64,000 bases of DNA from Helianthus annuus (GCF_002127325.2 NC_035435.2:132534904-132598903); one strand, 5' to 3'. Positions 45,600-58,059 are shown, numbered from the stretch's first letter. The notes: generated from the sequence alone by a model not told the origin. Numbers and translations: made by a program.

Positions 45600-46441
45600 A
45601 AGATCCTGTACGTTAATTTAAAGGTGTGAGAACTGTGATAAATATTGTGGATATGACATGTGTCCTCGGTGTAAATTAATTCAAAAGGGTAAACAAGTAA
45701 CTTTTTTTTATTGATTTAATTAATTGATAACCTTCCAAAACCGTCACCCTTAATTATAGGAATACGAATTAAGAATTAATCTACGAATTTGTGTCATCTC
45801 GTTCATCAATTATTAATTCTAAAGATCACAGAATGAAAATTTATATAGTGTTACATAGTGTTATATAGTGTTTTTTTTGTGTTATATAATATTATATGAT
45901 GGATGTATAGTGTTATATAGTGTTACATGGTGTTATATGGTATTATATGGTGTTATATAGTGTTATTTAGAGTTATATAATTTTATATAGTGTTATATAG
46001 TGTTATATTTTTCTGATAGCATGTCTATGATAGATGTATAGTGTTATATATTGTTATATAGTGTTAGATAGTGTTACATAGTGTTATATGGTGTTATATG
46101 GTGTTACATAGTGTTATACGGTGTTATGGTGTTATACGGTGTTATATGATGTTATATAGTGTTATATATTTCTTGTAGCAGTTACATATTTTTGGATTTT
46201 TTAGAATGTCCGGATTTTAGAATAAGTTTAAAATTGAATAGCTAGAATTTAGGAGATGTTACCTAATTTGAAACATATACAAAGACACTATTACCCCTAC
46301 AATTTTCAAATCAGTTCAAATAATTAAAACACGATTTATAATTTGGTCCCTACTGATCTCAACCATTAGATCTTTGATCTAATGGTTTAAAACACTTCTC
46401 ACACTTTAGACACTTTGTACACTATCCCTACCCTCTCTCTC
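45598..46441. mobile_element. Element 7 of the (TA)n array, with GTGTTATATA minisatellite
   Basis: Left GTACGTTAATTTAAAGGTGTGAGAAC and the right-end complement GTGTACAAAGTGTCTAAAGTGTGAG correspond loosely. The middle (about 45845-46170) is a 10-11 bp minisatellite GTGTTATATA with variants. Flanked by (TA)n at 45569-45597 and 46442-46458. Weaker inverted symmetry than its neighbours. Confidence 0.6.
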
Positions 46442-46733
46442 TATATATATATATATATGTATAATATGTACCAAGGCAAGTGTCACTTTCAGTGTGAAAT
46501 ATAATGTTCACAAGAAAGATTTAATTTTCATTTTTAAAATAACAGATAATTAATAAATTAGTAGTAATGATAAAGTGTTTCTGTATACTGATTTCAAAAT
46601 CTTATTGTCTTTGCCACCTCCTTGTGAGTTGTGACTAAATTTAATGCTAATCTAACCTAAAGATCTAATCTGAGGGGACTTTGTCATCCAACATGTTAGT
46701 TTAGAACTTAATATAGATGAAACAAATCACTAA

Positions 46734-47046
46734 GGGGCTGTTTGGCAACATCTGAATGGTTAAGTGCTGAACCAGTAAGATGTCTGAACCATTAAGTGCT
46801 GAACCAGTAAAAGGTCTGAACCATTAAGAGCCTGTATAATGCTTAGCTGTTCAAAGGCAAATGTCTGACCATTCAGATTAGAGGTCTTAACCATTCAGAC
46901 TCTGTATAAATCTTAACCATTCAGAGGCAAATGTCTGAACCATTCAGACATCTGCTCGTGAAACAAACAGTCTGAACCATTAAGTGCTGAACCAGTAAGA
47001 GGTCTGAACCATTAAGAACCTCATTAAGAGGCAATCAAATAGCCCC
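46734..47046. mobile_element. Tourist-like MITE with internal repeats
   Basis: The ends GGGGCTGTTTGGCAACATC and the complement of GGCAATCAAATAGCCCC are flanked by TAA (46731-46733 and 47047-47049). TCTGAACCATTAAG and GTGCTGAACCAGTAAGA are repeated inside in several copies. A relative lies at 28944-29103. Confidence 0.88.
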
Positions 47047-47049
47047 TAA

Positions 47050-48656
47050 GCAAATTTCAAGATAAGAAATGCTATTACATTAAATGGGTTGAATCAGCGG
47101 CAACTCTAGGGGTGGTGTGGTGTTTCTCGGTGGTACATTAGCCACATCAGCTCCGTAAGGCAATGGGACGAATATAGTTGATGGTCTACTTAAGAAAGAA
47201 AGTCATGTTCTTCTAGTTATGCGTAATGGGCTCACGATTATAACCATACCACAACTTTCCACACCCCAACACCGCACCAGTCGTTAGTTAAAGAGTGTGT
47301 TGCACCTTCTCATGTGATTTCTTCCACATTTTAATGGGGCGTTGTCCAACCAAAACCTTTCTACTTAATTGTTTGATATAGTGAAAACCAAACACATGAC
47401 ACCCTTTTTTCTTAATTTTATTTATTTGTAAATTTATTAATTTACACCTACACCTTCATTTAATTCATGCAGCTAGTAAAACCATTAAACGTTTTAGTAA
47501 GCGTGGTATATGAGAAATTGTGTATGTTATATGTTTTTAAGTAAGTGAACCAAGAAGTGGTGAATGTGTTATGCCTTAGCAATTCAATTACTTAGCAAAG
47601 TATTTATTTTCGGTTTATAATGAGTATATAAAAACGTGGAGGACGGAATGTAGCAAGAGGCTAGAGTCAAAGGAATGTTATTGATAAGAGCTAAACTTCA
47701 GGGACTAAAGCTGGTAATTGATAAAAATGTTGTAATATATAAAGAAAGAGTTTCTCCCTGAAACCCTTGATCTCTCATTACGCTCTCATCTCTCATCTTC
47801 AACCTCCAAGATCATCTCGTTCTTCTTGAACCTTCAACAGTGTCTTACAGTATGCGGTTTATAAGGATCAGTCGAGCATACCTTCAATGGCGTCTTATTG
47901 AACATCACCTATTCAAAACAGCTATCAACTACACGACGTTTTTTGAGCTTCAAAAAGATGTAGTAAGTTCTTTAAATGTACATAGTGGTAAATGATTTTT
48001 TTTTCTTTTTTACATATATGCTACCATTAATTGGTGTATGGATATGGGAAACTAAACTATTTGAAACCAAAAACTTGTATTTTGTAAACAAGAACTTTGA
48101 ATCGATTTAGAGAAAAAATAATAATTTTCTTTTAGGAGTTAAACAAGAAGCACTAATGGTACATAATAATAGGGATTACCACATCAATTTTGTCTTTGAG
48201 TATTTGTACGAACTATTTTGTCTGTGAGTATTTGTACGAACTATTTTATTTGTGAGTATCTGTACAACCTATTTTGTCTTTTTTGGTATATAATAATAGG
48301 GATTACCGCAACCACAAAAGGACAAAATAGTTCGTACAAATACTCACAAATAAAATAGTTCGTTAAATAAAGTTAGTTCCAAGCTGTTGTACTACCCAAC
48401 ATACAACAAAGGCCACTAACCTCTTAAAATATCTATCTAATTATATCAAATGTGAAATTTAATATCTCCTTTAAATTATATAAATTAACATACATATATA
48501 CTAACTATTTTACATAATTTCCACTAAAAATGTATAGAATCACTTTAGGATGCTTAACGTTTGTTTTCGTAACAAAAATTTTGATAGAAAAGATCAATCA
48601 TTTAAAAATGATAAAATGTTTAGTATTTCGATAAACAGATTGCTTTAGAACAATTA
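47050..48656. other. Non-coding; LTR-like and small repeats
   Basis: 47730-47850 has TATATAAAGAAAGAG followed by a CT-rich leader, like the promoter part of a copia LTR, without borders. 48195-48365 holds TTTGTACGAACTATTTT and GAGTATTTGTACGAAC repeated directly and then inverted (complement near 48320-48362). No gene. Confidence 0.4.
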
Positions 48657-48790
48657 CTAGGTTAGAACCATGTGTATTACACGGGTTGATTATATATATT
48701 TTTATATACTAAGTAATAAAAAGTTACATATTTAAAACACGTGTATTGCACCAGTTGAATAAACACGTGTATTACACGACCTGAATATAT
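48657..48790 (-). mobile_element. Helitron 3' terminus with repeated terminal-like units
   Basis: On the minus strand, ACCCGTGTAATACACATGGTTCTAAC leads to CTAG (48657-48660) followed by T at 48656. Similar CGTGTAATACACG units recur at about 48767 and 48735, and a variant at about 48911, as if the terminus were tandemly duplicated. The element extends to higher coordinates and probably includes the captured fragment at 49690-50210. Confidence 0.65.
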
Positions 48791-49689
48791 ATAATGTAAT
48801 CAATTAAAACACACAGTCGTCAATATACATTTTTGAAAAAAAAAGAACTTTGATGTACTATTTACATATAATTACATTTTACTTTGTTTATTTATTTATT
48901 AAAATGTTAGAAACGTGTGTTACACGTGGTTGAAGCAATAAAATATTAAATAGTTATTATTAATAAGTGAAAAAAATAAAAGAAATAGCAAAGAAAAGAA
49001 AAGAAATATTAAATAAACACGAGATAAAAAATAAAATAATGATAACATAGAGAATATATATGAATAATATTAGCTAAATATTTTATTAGAAGATATATAT
49101 AGATATAGATAAATGATTAATGAAGTTTTAGATTTATTAATAAAAAAATAATTAATAATTATCTATAATTAAGTACGAGAGAAAGACGTGAAACTAAAAC
49201 ATAGATGCCTTTAGTGAATAATATGTGTCCTTCAGTAACATAATTGAAATTCATATTGTTATAATGATTTGTAATTTTAAAAGAATGTGCATAATAAGTA
49301 AAATTAAAAAAATTATAATGAGAAGCATTTGTTAGGGAGTTGAAATTTAGTTACGAAAGAAATAAGTTTATAAAAATTTACAAATTAACTGGTAATCAAA
49401 TTTACAATTAGAAAATTAAGTTTAATAAAAAGGAAAAACCAATCACGTATATGTTCATTTGCACAATAGCATAAAGAAGATCATATTGTTACCATGATTT
49501 GTAATTTTAAAAAAAAAATGTATATAATAAGTAAAATAAAAATAATATGCATATATATACTTTGTAGTAATGAGTTTATTTATTTTAATAAATAAGGGTA
49601 AATGATGACATATAACTATTTAACTAGAATTATTAAAAATAAATTCACAAACCTGTAATTTTATAGTTTATGGAATTTTCAGAACCAGC

Positions 49690-50210
49690 AGCAATACAAC
49701 TGGCATTAATTTTATTAACTTTATTATTATCATCAACAACCAGAGGCTCCAAACCGGTATCATAAACCTCTAAAGGTGGCGCAGCGAGGCAAGTGCATAT
49801 ACCAAATAAAAGCCAAGCCGTATAAGGGCGGTGAAGCCATCGCGCAGGACAAACATCCCAAGCAACGTTCCACGAGCCTTCACCAACTGGTTTAAGGTTA
49901 TATCTTCCCCGCCTATTTCCAGCCAGGAGAATAGCATGCCATACGGATGCGGACACGTCAGAAACAGAGTAATTCAATCCAGTAGCAGTTGTAGAATGGT
50001 ACGGAAGAAGTAGTTTGATCGAAAAACTTGCATCAGGTTAGATGTGAAGATGACGAGCCGCTAAGGCGTAGTGAGCGAGATGTGAACCGACAAGATAATG
50101 TTTCGGACGTGAGGAAATGACACCGGTGAGCATCACGGGGATGGGGGGGGTTAAGCTAGCATTTTCGACGGCTAAGGGGTTTATAGTAGAAGATATTTTG
50201 GTGTTGGTGT
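49690..50210 (-). pseudogene. Captured host-gene fragment, product not identified
   Basis: One minus-strand frame runs from about 50210 to 49690 with a single in-frame TAA (about 50041). Its residues look like real protein rather than noise: SRPKHYLVGSHLAHYALAA, SASVWHAILLAGNRRGRYN, then GSWNVAWD and PARWLHRPYTAWLLFG. GC content is higher than the surroundings. I do not recognise the family. It lies between two minus-strand Helitron 3' ends (48657 and 50372) with no start codon and no partner exons. Helitron capture of a gene piece is the likely explanation. Confidence 0.55.
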
Positions 50211-50371
50211 TGTGTGTGTAGAGAAAGAGATGATTTTTGGGTTGTATTGTCCGTTGATTGTGAGATATCTATGGTTGTCAGGAAGGTATGGTACGTGGTT
50301 CTCACAAGGTTGTGGTTGGTGAGGTATTCACGTGTTCATCAAGGAACTGGATTTCGTCATTTCCTATACAA

Positions 50372-50405
50372 CTAGTAATTGAACCACGCACTTCGCTGCG
50401 GGTGT
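50372..50405 (-). mobile_element. Helitron 3' terminus
   Basis: On the minus strand, the hairpin-like CACCCGCAGCGAAGTGCGTGG is followed by TTCAATTACTAG (CTAG at 50372-50375) and T. The element body would extend above 50405; its 5' end was not found. Confidence 0.7.
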
Positions 50406-52742
50406 GGCGATGTAAACACAATGAACAATGAACGTTAAGGAAGACAAAGGGATAAACACGTAACGACGGTATAGACATTATAAAGCTATAGGTTGTTGCA
50501 TATACAAAGCCAATTAGTGAACCATTATGGTGGATTGTAAAGAGCCAAGAGTAATCTTAAATAAGTGAATACTGAGATTAAGGATGTTGATGCAATGTGT
50601 TTAGATAGATAGGCAGAACCCAAGGTAATCAAAACATATTTTATATTAACTAAAACTACTTCCAATTTTAATTTACAAAAAAGGAAAACTGAAACAAGAA
50701 TTAACAAAACTAACTATTAACTACTACATCATTTAGTGAGGCAATTGAATGTTTGGGTCTTTTATTTTCTTCAAAGTTGATATTGCCTCTTCCAATTTAG
50801 AAAAAAACCTTCAACTTGAAGCATCAACCTATTAATCCTTCTGAATCCCTTCATCTCCAAGTTCGCCTCGATTTCGCCAACACTAATCCTTATCCTCTGA
50901 TCAACTTGAACAAAGAAATAGAGACCACATATGAATCAAATAACATAATTGCCTCCAAAGATCAAACTGAATCAAGGGTCAAGACTTACACAAAAACACA
51001 AACCCACATCTTTCATGTTTGCAAGTTGTAGCAAAGCAAGCAAGAATATACGAATATATCCTTAGGCCAAAAGCAGAAGACCTTTCATGCTGGTTATTCA
51101 TATTAAAACATGAAGGCTCGGACATCGTCACTGTCGCCATGGATGCAGACTATAGAGGTTGCCATGCCTAAAAATGAAGTAGAAAATTTTAACAAATCAT
51201 CTGCATAGCCAATTAGCCATTCTGGCAACCTTTAGTAAAATATTATATTATTCTATATAATACTACAAAAGGCAAACATGAAAGATCGTATGCTCAACCA
51301 AACCATGAGCATAACGTCGGACAACCGATATGTGACACTTTCAAGTCGTAAAATCACAGGTTAAAGTAGTTTACAAAGCCATAGAAAATCCGAACTAACA
51401 AAGCCTCTAACACACAGAAAAAGCATACCATCGCACAACTGATGTAAAACATTCAAGCCATCAAAAACAGGGACCATAGAGGCTCAGACAAAATTCGCCT
51501 AAAATTCAAGTAATTATTAGTCATCCCAATGCAAACACTCATCCACAAAGTCAAAACATATGAATAAAAACATTTGACCATAAAACTCTGTGAAATTAGA
51601 GGTGTTCATTGGGTTGGTTCGTTTATTTTGAACCGAAAACCAAGCAGAACAAAATTAACCAAGTAAAACCTTTGGCTCGTTTTGGTTTCTCGAGCAGCAA
51701 CAACAAATTCAAACCAAACATACTTTTAACATAAAAGCCCTATTTTATGCATAAATAGGATACAAACCTAATTAGGGAAAAGTGGTTTATGGGTATTACA
51801 TACAGGGTTCAGTTTAGGGTTTATTGGAATATCAAAATCAGATCTGAGAGTCAATTTGGAATTTGATGGGTGATGTTGCTGGAAGACGGCAATCGGCGCA
51901 AAAGGATCGCACATCATCCTCCTCCACAACCCCTCCCTTTTCCCAATCACAACGGCTATTGATTTGTGGTGGGAAATGACCAAAAGGTACTGAAACCTTA
52001 CCGTAAAATCCTAACACTTGAAACCGGGGCCACAGTGTCGATGTAGCCGGGTGGCTAAACGCCGTCGTAGTGGTGGTGGCGTTGGTGATGATGGAGTCAT
52101 GGGGGGGAGAGATAGGGAGGAGGAGTTCTCCACTGCCACGCATATGTCTCTTTCTCTTTCTCATTTGTAGCTTTGGACAAATCAGGTGAACCGTGTTCAC
52201 TGGAGTTGATAAATGCTATAGAGATAATTACACCGTAGTAGACGGCTGGCAGTACTGCCGTGAAAATCACCGGAAACCCCTCATCTCTCTAGTCGCTCTA
52301 TCTTTATTCCTTGTGCAATAATGACTTTTCTCTTTGTTGGTTGTCCGCCGTCAGAAAGCCAGAAACTTATGTGGCCACATTTGAAAACCAAAAAACTTCC
52401 CTGGCGCAAACCTACGATGATAATTGATATATATAATAATAATATTCTGTAAGTGTTTTTTGTCATGTTAAATGTTGTAAAGGAGAAAAGTGGAATTGAT
52501 AATTACTAACCGAATTAAGTTTTTTAGGGTTTTTATTATTAACATTGCATAATATGTTACAAGAGTAATAAGAAGTTAAGTTTTTTATGTTTTATTTTGA
52601 TTTTTGGGATTTTGATTATGATTATTTTACTTTTCATATACTATTCAATGGTTTAATCTTCATCGAGATCATTTATTGGGTTATTGTTTATTCTGTTTTC
52701 TTTGTTAATTTTTTACTAGTTTTTCACTACTTCTTTCAATAT
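50406..52742. other. Non-coding stretch
   Basis: Open frames at 50816-51031 and 51838-52200 (minus) have no recognisable motif. At 51597 TAGAGGTGTTCATTGGGTTGG resembles a hAT MITE left end. Nothing else is supported. Confidence 0.35.
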
Positions 52743-52751
52743 GTTAGGATC

Positions 52752-53412
52752 AATATTTTTATAACCGGATCGGATGTCGAATCGGACACTTTACTGGTTC
52801 ACTGGTGTGACCGGTTCAACCGGTCCGACCGGATTCAAGAACTGGAAATTATTTTAAATACATATAGGATATATAAGTTTATGTGAAAAATAAAATTTAC
52901 AATCATAAAACATACAAAAATATAAATTGTATTACTAATAAAATAAACAAAACATGAAGGACAAAAGATATGTGCAGTGTCAAACGAGATAAGCCATTAA
53001 AATCACTATTGCCTTTTCATAATTATTTTTACTTCATCTTTTCCCCCTTCCTCATCGCAATTCCCATCCATTTAGATTTTCGAATCCATGCTTGCGTTGA
53101 ATGATGTTTGGCACAGATCTTTCATAAACCGTGGTTTCTCAAATGATCTCTCCCAGATTCGACCGATATTTTTCATCTTTGTTTAGATCTGTGATCCATG
53201 AGCGTACAGATCTAGTTCAGATTGGTAATCTTCTTCTTCTCCCCACTATTGTTCTTACAGATCCGGTTAGGCCGTCGGTATCGGTTCACTGGCCCAATCT
53301 CTAAATGGCAAGAACCGAACGGTTCTTGCACAAACGGCTCAAGTAGGGGTAACCGGACCGCCTGCGGTAGCGAATCCCGGTTCGGCCGGCCGGTCCGATC
53401 TTCAAAACGTTG
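52752..53412. mobile_element. MULE-type element at an intron-exon junction
   Basis: Flanked by GTTAGGATC at 52743-52751 and 53413-53421, a 9-bp duplication. The ends AATATTTTTATAACCGGATC and the complement of GGTCCGATCTTCAAAACG are loosely inverted. Internal ACCGGTTCAACCGGTCCGAC and GAACCGAACGG words are typical of this MITE group. Removing it would place a TTAG acceptor next to the open exon-like segment at 53413-53548. Confidence 0.75.
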
Positions 53413-53545
53413 GTTAGGATCCAGGTGGCTATGTTGACCAACCAACAACCTTGTGTGAAGTTTAACAGTGTATCTTTTCCCAAGAAACCCTTGTCCTCTG
53501 TGAAAGTCAAAGTCACCAAGCAACGTGAGGAGCAGTATGAGTTTT
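53413..53545 (+). pseudogene. Exon-like segment of an unidentified gene
   Basis: An open frame from ATG at 53431 (MLTNQQPCVKFNSV, then PKKPLSSVKVKVTKQREEQ) is hemmed in by a MULE-type element on the left and a hAT-type element on the right. A diverged second copy of this exon and its downstream flank lies at about 58066-58240: AAAGTCAAAGTCACCAAG corresponds to AAAGTTAAAGCTACCAAAG, and GTGTTTGTGATTTCG follows both. Lysine-rich, product unknown. Confidence 0.45.
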
Positions 53546-53728
53546 TAATAGGGATGTTCAAAAAATTCGGATCCGAAACCGAATCCGAAATATCCAAAAA
53601 TCCGTATCTGAAATATCCAAAATTTGGATATCCGGAAACCGGATAATCCGAATTTTCGGATTCGGGTTCGGATATGAGTTTCAAAAATTTCGTATAATGC
53701 AATTATCCGATATCCTAAAATTAAACTT

Positions 53729-53763
<35 letters not shown>

Positions 53764-54831
53764 GAGCATTATATTTAGTTTAAAATATAGTAAAAAATAT
53801 TATCTATATCTTAAAATGAAAGGTCGGTGCTCAATGCATGAGCCCGACTTTCACCCCTCAACTTTTCCTTTTAGCATGTTTAGTCCCTTTTCTTCACATG
53901 TCCATGCAGTCTCTTTCTTGCTTCCCCTGCTTTGCTACAGCTTTTCCTGGCCATTCCCTCTCTTCCTACACTAGCAACCGTTCTCCTTTATCTCCCATAT
54001 CTTTTCTCCACAAAGCAAATAAGAATCAAGCGAATAATTACTATTAGTGTACCGATGGTGATTTCGTTGTGTTTGTTGAGACTGTGAAATTGATTCTGAA
54101 TTGAGTATTGAGTGAAGTATGCCAGTAAGCATCTAGGGTTTTTCTCCGCTTGCTCGATTGTTATTTGGGTTGCCCAGAAGAGATCAAGCAAAGTCCCCGT
54201 TACAGACCGCAACCGCCATCGGTCGTTTCGTCTGACGAGGATCCTGTTATCTCCGTTGTTCGGCTCACCAGCGAGATGTCTAGGCCTAAAGCTGGTCCGC
54301 CACTTCTGATTCGAGTCAACGAAGACTAGTTTTGTCATGGCAACCAGCTTGCTCGCAGCAAAGAGGTAATGTCTTTATATATCATTGATCTTTTAATTGT
54401 TCTTGGTAAGTGTATGAAGATTATATCTTGGTTCGATTTTGTTGCATGTGTTATCATGATAGTTTCATACTGAATGTTCTTTTGTTTGATTGTTCATCTG
54501 TAGACACTATGATTCAACTTGATTGAAGTTTACATTTAAACTCAACTTATGTATTTTAATTGAGTATAAACTAGGGCTAAAAATTTGGGGATTAAAGTAT
54601 TACATTATGTTGCCTTTTGCCATGTGTTTGGAAATGAAGCAAGAATGGCAAGAACTAAACAACCTAGAGTTGCTACTAAAGAAGCTAAGAATTGTTTGAA
54701 GATGATGATGAGCTTGAAAAGTTTAAATTCGATGATGGTAATGTATCGTCATTATCTTGGATAACAAGTTTCCTGTTTTAGAAATTATTTTATAAGTTCA
54801 GTGCACATATAAGCAAAATATATATTTTTTA

Positions 54832-56043
54832 GAGTAAATTACAAGTTTTGTCCTTTATCTTTATACAAAATTTCAGGCGGTGTCCTTTGTCTTTAAAATT
54901 GATGAGTTTTGTACTTAATGTTTCAAAATCTTACACGTTACGTCCTTTGCCCCAAACTCTATTAATTTTAACAGTCAGGTGAAGGGTAAATTGGTCTTTT
55001 TACCTAATTATTTAGAAATCCATTTTGATAATAATTAAAACAGAGTTACACATAAAATAATAATAATTATACACCACCACCCGTTTGAACCCTGCCTCTC
55101 TCCGATGTCCACCTGCACCCATTTAACCGAAAAATCATTCTTCCTCGTCTGTCAACCTCCAAAGCCACCGGTCACCTTCTTCTCGCATATGCAGCTGACC
55201 CAATGTTCATAAGCTGCTGGGTTACAATAATGTCCGTTGAGGAATACAACAATCTTATCCATTTTCCATTCCAGATCCGAACATATCCCACCTCCCAAAA
55301 TGATAAACATGTTAATTTTTCTATTACATTGAAAGGATGCAAAATGAAACAAAACTTTTATAATAACCGTTTCATCAGAAGAACTTCAAATCACCAATTG
55401 ATTCAACAACAATTACCATCATTTGCATCATATTAATTAGCTAATTCGCTCCTAACCATGAAAAACCCCCAAATCAATGACCTAGAATCATATACTTCAT
55501 ACAAGAGAAAAATGCATACTAGCAAATCGTGTAATAAGCATTTCTAACATAATTACACGAACACATACTGTCTAAAACACAAATTAGGCAGCAAAACATT
55601 CAAACGGAACTCAATAACCAAACAAATCGAATGAGGGATAGAATAAGGGGCATGGAAGATCCCATCGCCAATCGTCCTCCTTATCGAATAGGCTAAAGGC
55701 TTCTTTGAATTCTGAGATCTGCTCATCTGCTCATGAGTTTAGCCTCGACCATTTGAGAGAGAAAGAGAGAGAAATAGGTCGTGGCCTTGTGGGGATGATG
55801 ATAACAGGGTGCTGTTGTTATGGTGATGAATAATTATTATCAAAATGGGTTTTTAAATAATTATTATATTAGGTAAAAAGACCAATTTACCCTTTACTTA
55901 ACTGTTAAAATTAACAGAGTTAGGGCAAAGGACGTAATGTCTAAGATTTTGATACATTAAGTACAAAACTCATCAATTTCAAATACAAAGAACACCGCCT
56001 GAAATTTCGTATAAAGATAAAGGACAAAACTTGTAATTTACTC
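54832..56043. mobile_element. MULE-type element with about 200-bp inverted arms
   Basis: GAGTAAATTACAAGTTTTGTCC at 54832 is the complement of the right end at 56043. The arms match for about 200 bp (CAGGCGGTGTCCTTTGTCTT, GTAAATTGGTCTTTTTACCT and complements). The flanks are T-rich and near-identical (ATTTTTTA / ATTTTTTTA). The middle 0.8 kb is unrelated to the arms and may be captured DNA; I recognise no protein in it. Confidence 0.82.
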
Positions 56044-56814
56044 ATTTTTTTATAATTCAAAATTAGTTAAAATGAAGTACTTGTTTGATCATGGCTGTTT
56101 TTGAAATCCACTATGAAACTAGGTTTTAAGTACCTAACATTTTCAAGAAGTTGTTCACCTCCAATTGATATAACTTGAGCAAAATCCAAAGCCTCTGTAA
56201 TACTTCAAAATAATTTTGCTTTCTTCTTTTGACTTTTACTCTTCTTCATCATCATCATCATTATCATCATCTTTGCTACCTTTCTCTATTTTTGCTAAAA
56301 GAATTTTGAATTTGTAATAAAATTTGGGTATGGTGACGTGTTGTTTTGACAAGGTGAAGTTACAACAAGCAAATGCAAGTGACATAGTAACAACCCTTGG
56401 CCCTGTACTTATGCTTTTTACATTTTGATGTCATGAAGTTAAAAACCAATTCACAGTCAAACTGCCCTTTTCTATACTTTACCTTAAAGGAAGTAACTCA
56501 ACAACGTGAAGACGATTAGGATGGTGATGATGTGAACAACGATTTCCCTTTGCACTGGAGAGGGAACTAGAAAGCATCGGCGAGAAGAGGTGAAACAAAT
56601 AACGGTATAATCGATCGTCTTTCATGGTATGAAATCTTATGAACCTTTTTTTCAAAATTGTTGCTTTCACCAGATTAGGAATTTGAACTTTTTTTCTTCA
56701 GTTTCATGTTTGCATGTGGTGATAAGCATTATTATCATTGTAATTTTGTTCGCAAGGGGTGTTTGTATATAGTGCAAAAGTTTTAAACACACAGTTTTGT
56801 AATTTTGTTTGCAA

Positions 56815-57212
56815 GGAGTGTTTGGCTACAAAGTCCATTTTTCCTACAAAGTGTACAAAGTCATAAACACCACAATTTTAGCCATAAAACACACTCGAAA
56901 CCCACAAACAACTGAGTGAATATCACTAAAACACAATATCCAAACCCTAACAGTCCATAAAAACTTCAAACATGCTATCGTAGAACTATGAACATAAAAC
57001 ACAACATGATAATCAATATAAAACACACTAATGTTAGCCATTCAATAATCAAAGCCTCATCATCCAAAACGCAACACAAAACCCACAAATATGGTGTTTT
57101 AGTAATCCTCACTTTGTTATTTGTGGGTTTTAAGTGTGTTTTATGGTCGACATTGTGGTGTTTTATGACTTTTTACACTTTGTAGGAAAAATGAACTTTG
57201 TAGCCAACTCCC
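56815..57212. mobile_element. Palindromic MITE, about 400 bp
   Basis: The arms run for more than 100 bp: TTGGCTACAAAGTCCATTTT, TTCCTACAAAGTGTACAAAG and AAAACACACTCGAAACCCAC with complements at 57080-57207. Outer bases GGAGTG/ACTCCC continue the match. Non-coding. Confidence 0.8.
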
Positions 57213-57624
57213 ACCCTAATATATCATATTTGAGAGGGAGTTAATTTATTTATTTTAATAAACAAACTCTTAAAAGTAACTACAAAGTAGTAGCTGACTG
57301 TATAATGTTGAATGTCAAACATCACAAACATAAGTTGGAAATGATCTTTGAAATACGTCTTCATATTTATGTTTGTATATTAGTATGGTTACTGTTTGTT
57401 AAGTCGAGATTGAACGATGGTTACTGTTTGTTAGTTCGAGATTGAATGAAGATGTTAGGAATTAGTTAATCACGCTATTTTCTATAATAATTGGGCGTAT
57501 CGGGACTTTATTTTTTGAGTTTTCTCTTTCAGCCGCCTCGGGTTCGAATCTGGTCACGAGCTGGTATCACACGTTAATGTCAACATCATAACGTGTGCAA
57601 CGAAGCTGTAAACGCGACGTTGCC

Positions 57625-57656
57625 GCCACAACGCGCGGCACGGGTCAAAAATCTAG
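57625..57656 (+). mobile_element. Helitron 3' terminus
   Basis: GCCGCCACAACGCGCGGC hairpin, then ACGGGTCAAAAATCTAG followed by T at 57657. It is nested in the hAT-type element. The 5' end was not identified; the element probably covers part of 57213-57656. Confidence 0.75.
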
Positions 57657-58059
57657 TTAAATAATTATATTTGGATGTGGACTTATGAATGTTTTTAGTT
57701 TTCAATGTTGGAAATTTAGAAAATCGAATATAGGTTTAGTTTTAATCTATGCACAAAACAATTTTTTATTCTTTTATAAATTCGGATATCCGAAATTTCG
57801 GATACGGATTCGGATATTAATATTCACTATCCGAAATTTTCGAATATCCGATTTTCGGATATCAAAAAACCGGAGAATCCGATCTTGAACACCCCTAGTT
57901 TTTAATTTGTGTTTGTGATTTCGTTTTTTTTATTTTGTTTATTTTCTATTTGGAGTTGATGAAGGGTTATTATAATGTTCTTTGTTTGTATTTTTTATGT
58001 ACTTAATATTTGGGGTTTAACTTATAGTTTCATTGTCTGTATGTTTATTTGCTGTTATT

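Larger units (their letters stand above)
53549..57897. mobile_element. Composite hAT-type element with nested insertions
   Basis: Left end TAGGGATGTTCAAAAAATTC and right end complement TAGGGGTGTTCAAGATCGG are flanked by GTTTTTAA (53541-53548 and 57898-57905), an 8-bp duplication. Subterminal ATCCGAAATATCC/GGATATCCGAAA palindromes lie at both ends. At 4349 bp it contains a MULE-type element (54832-56043), a palindromic MITE (56815-57212) and a Helitron 3' end (57656). No hAT transposase is seen. Coding-like text around 54160-54340 is not identified. Confidence 0.85.

Noticed and set aside
51838..52200. 120-residue minus-strand open frame
   Set aside because: No motif, simple Thr-rich composition in the middle, no conserved neighbours; not enough to call a gene.
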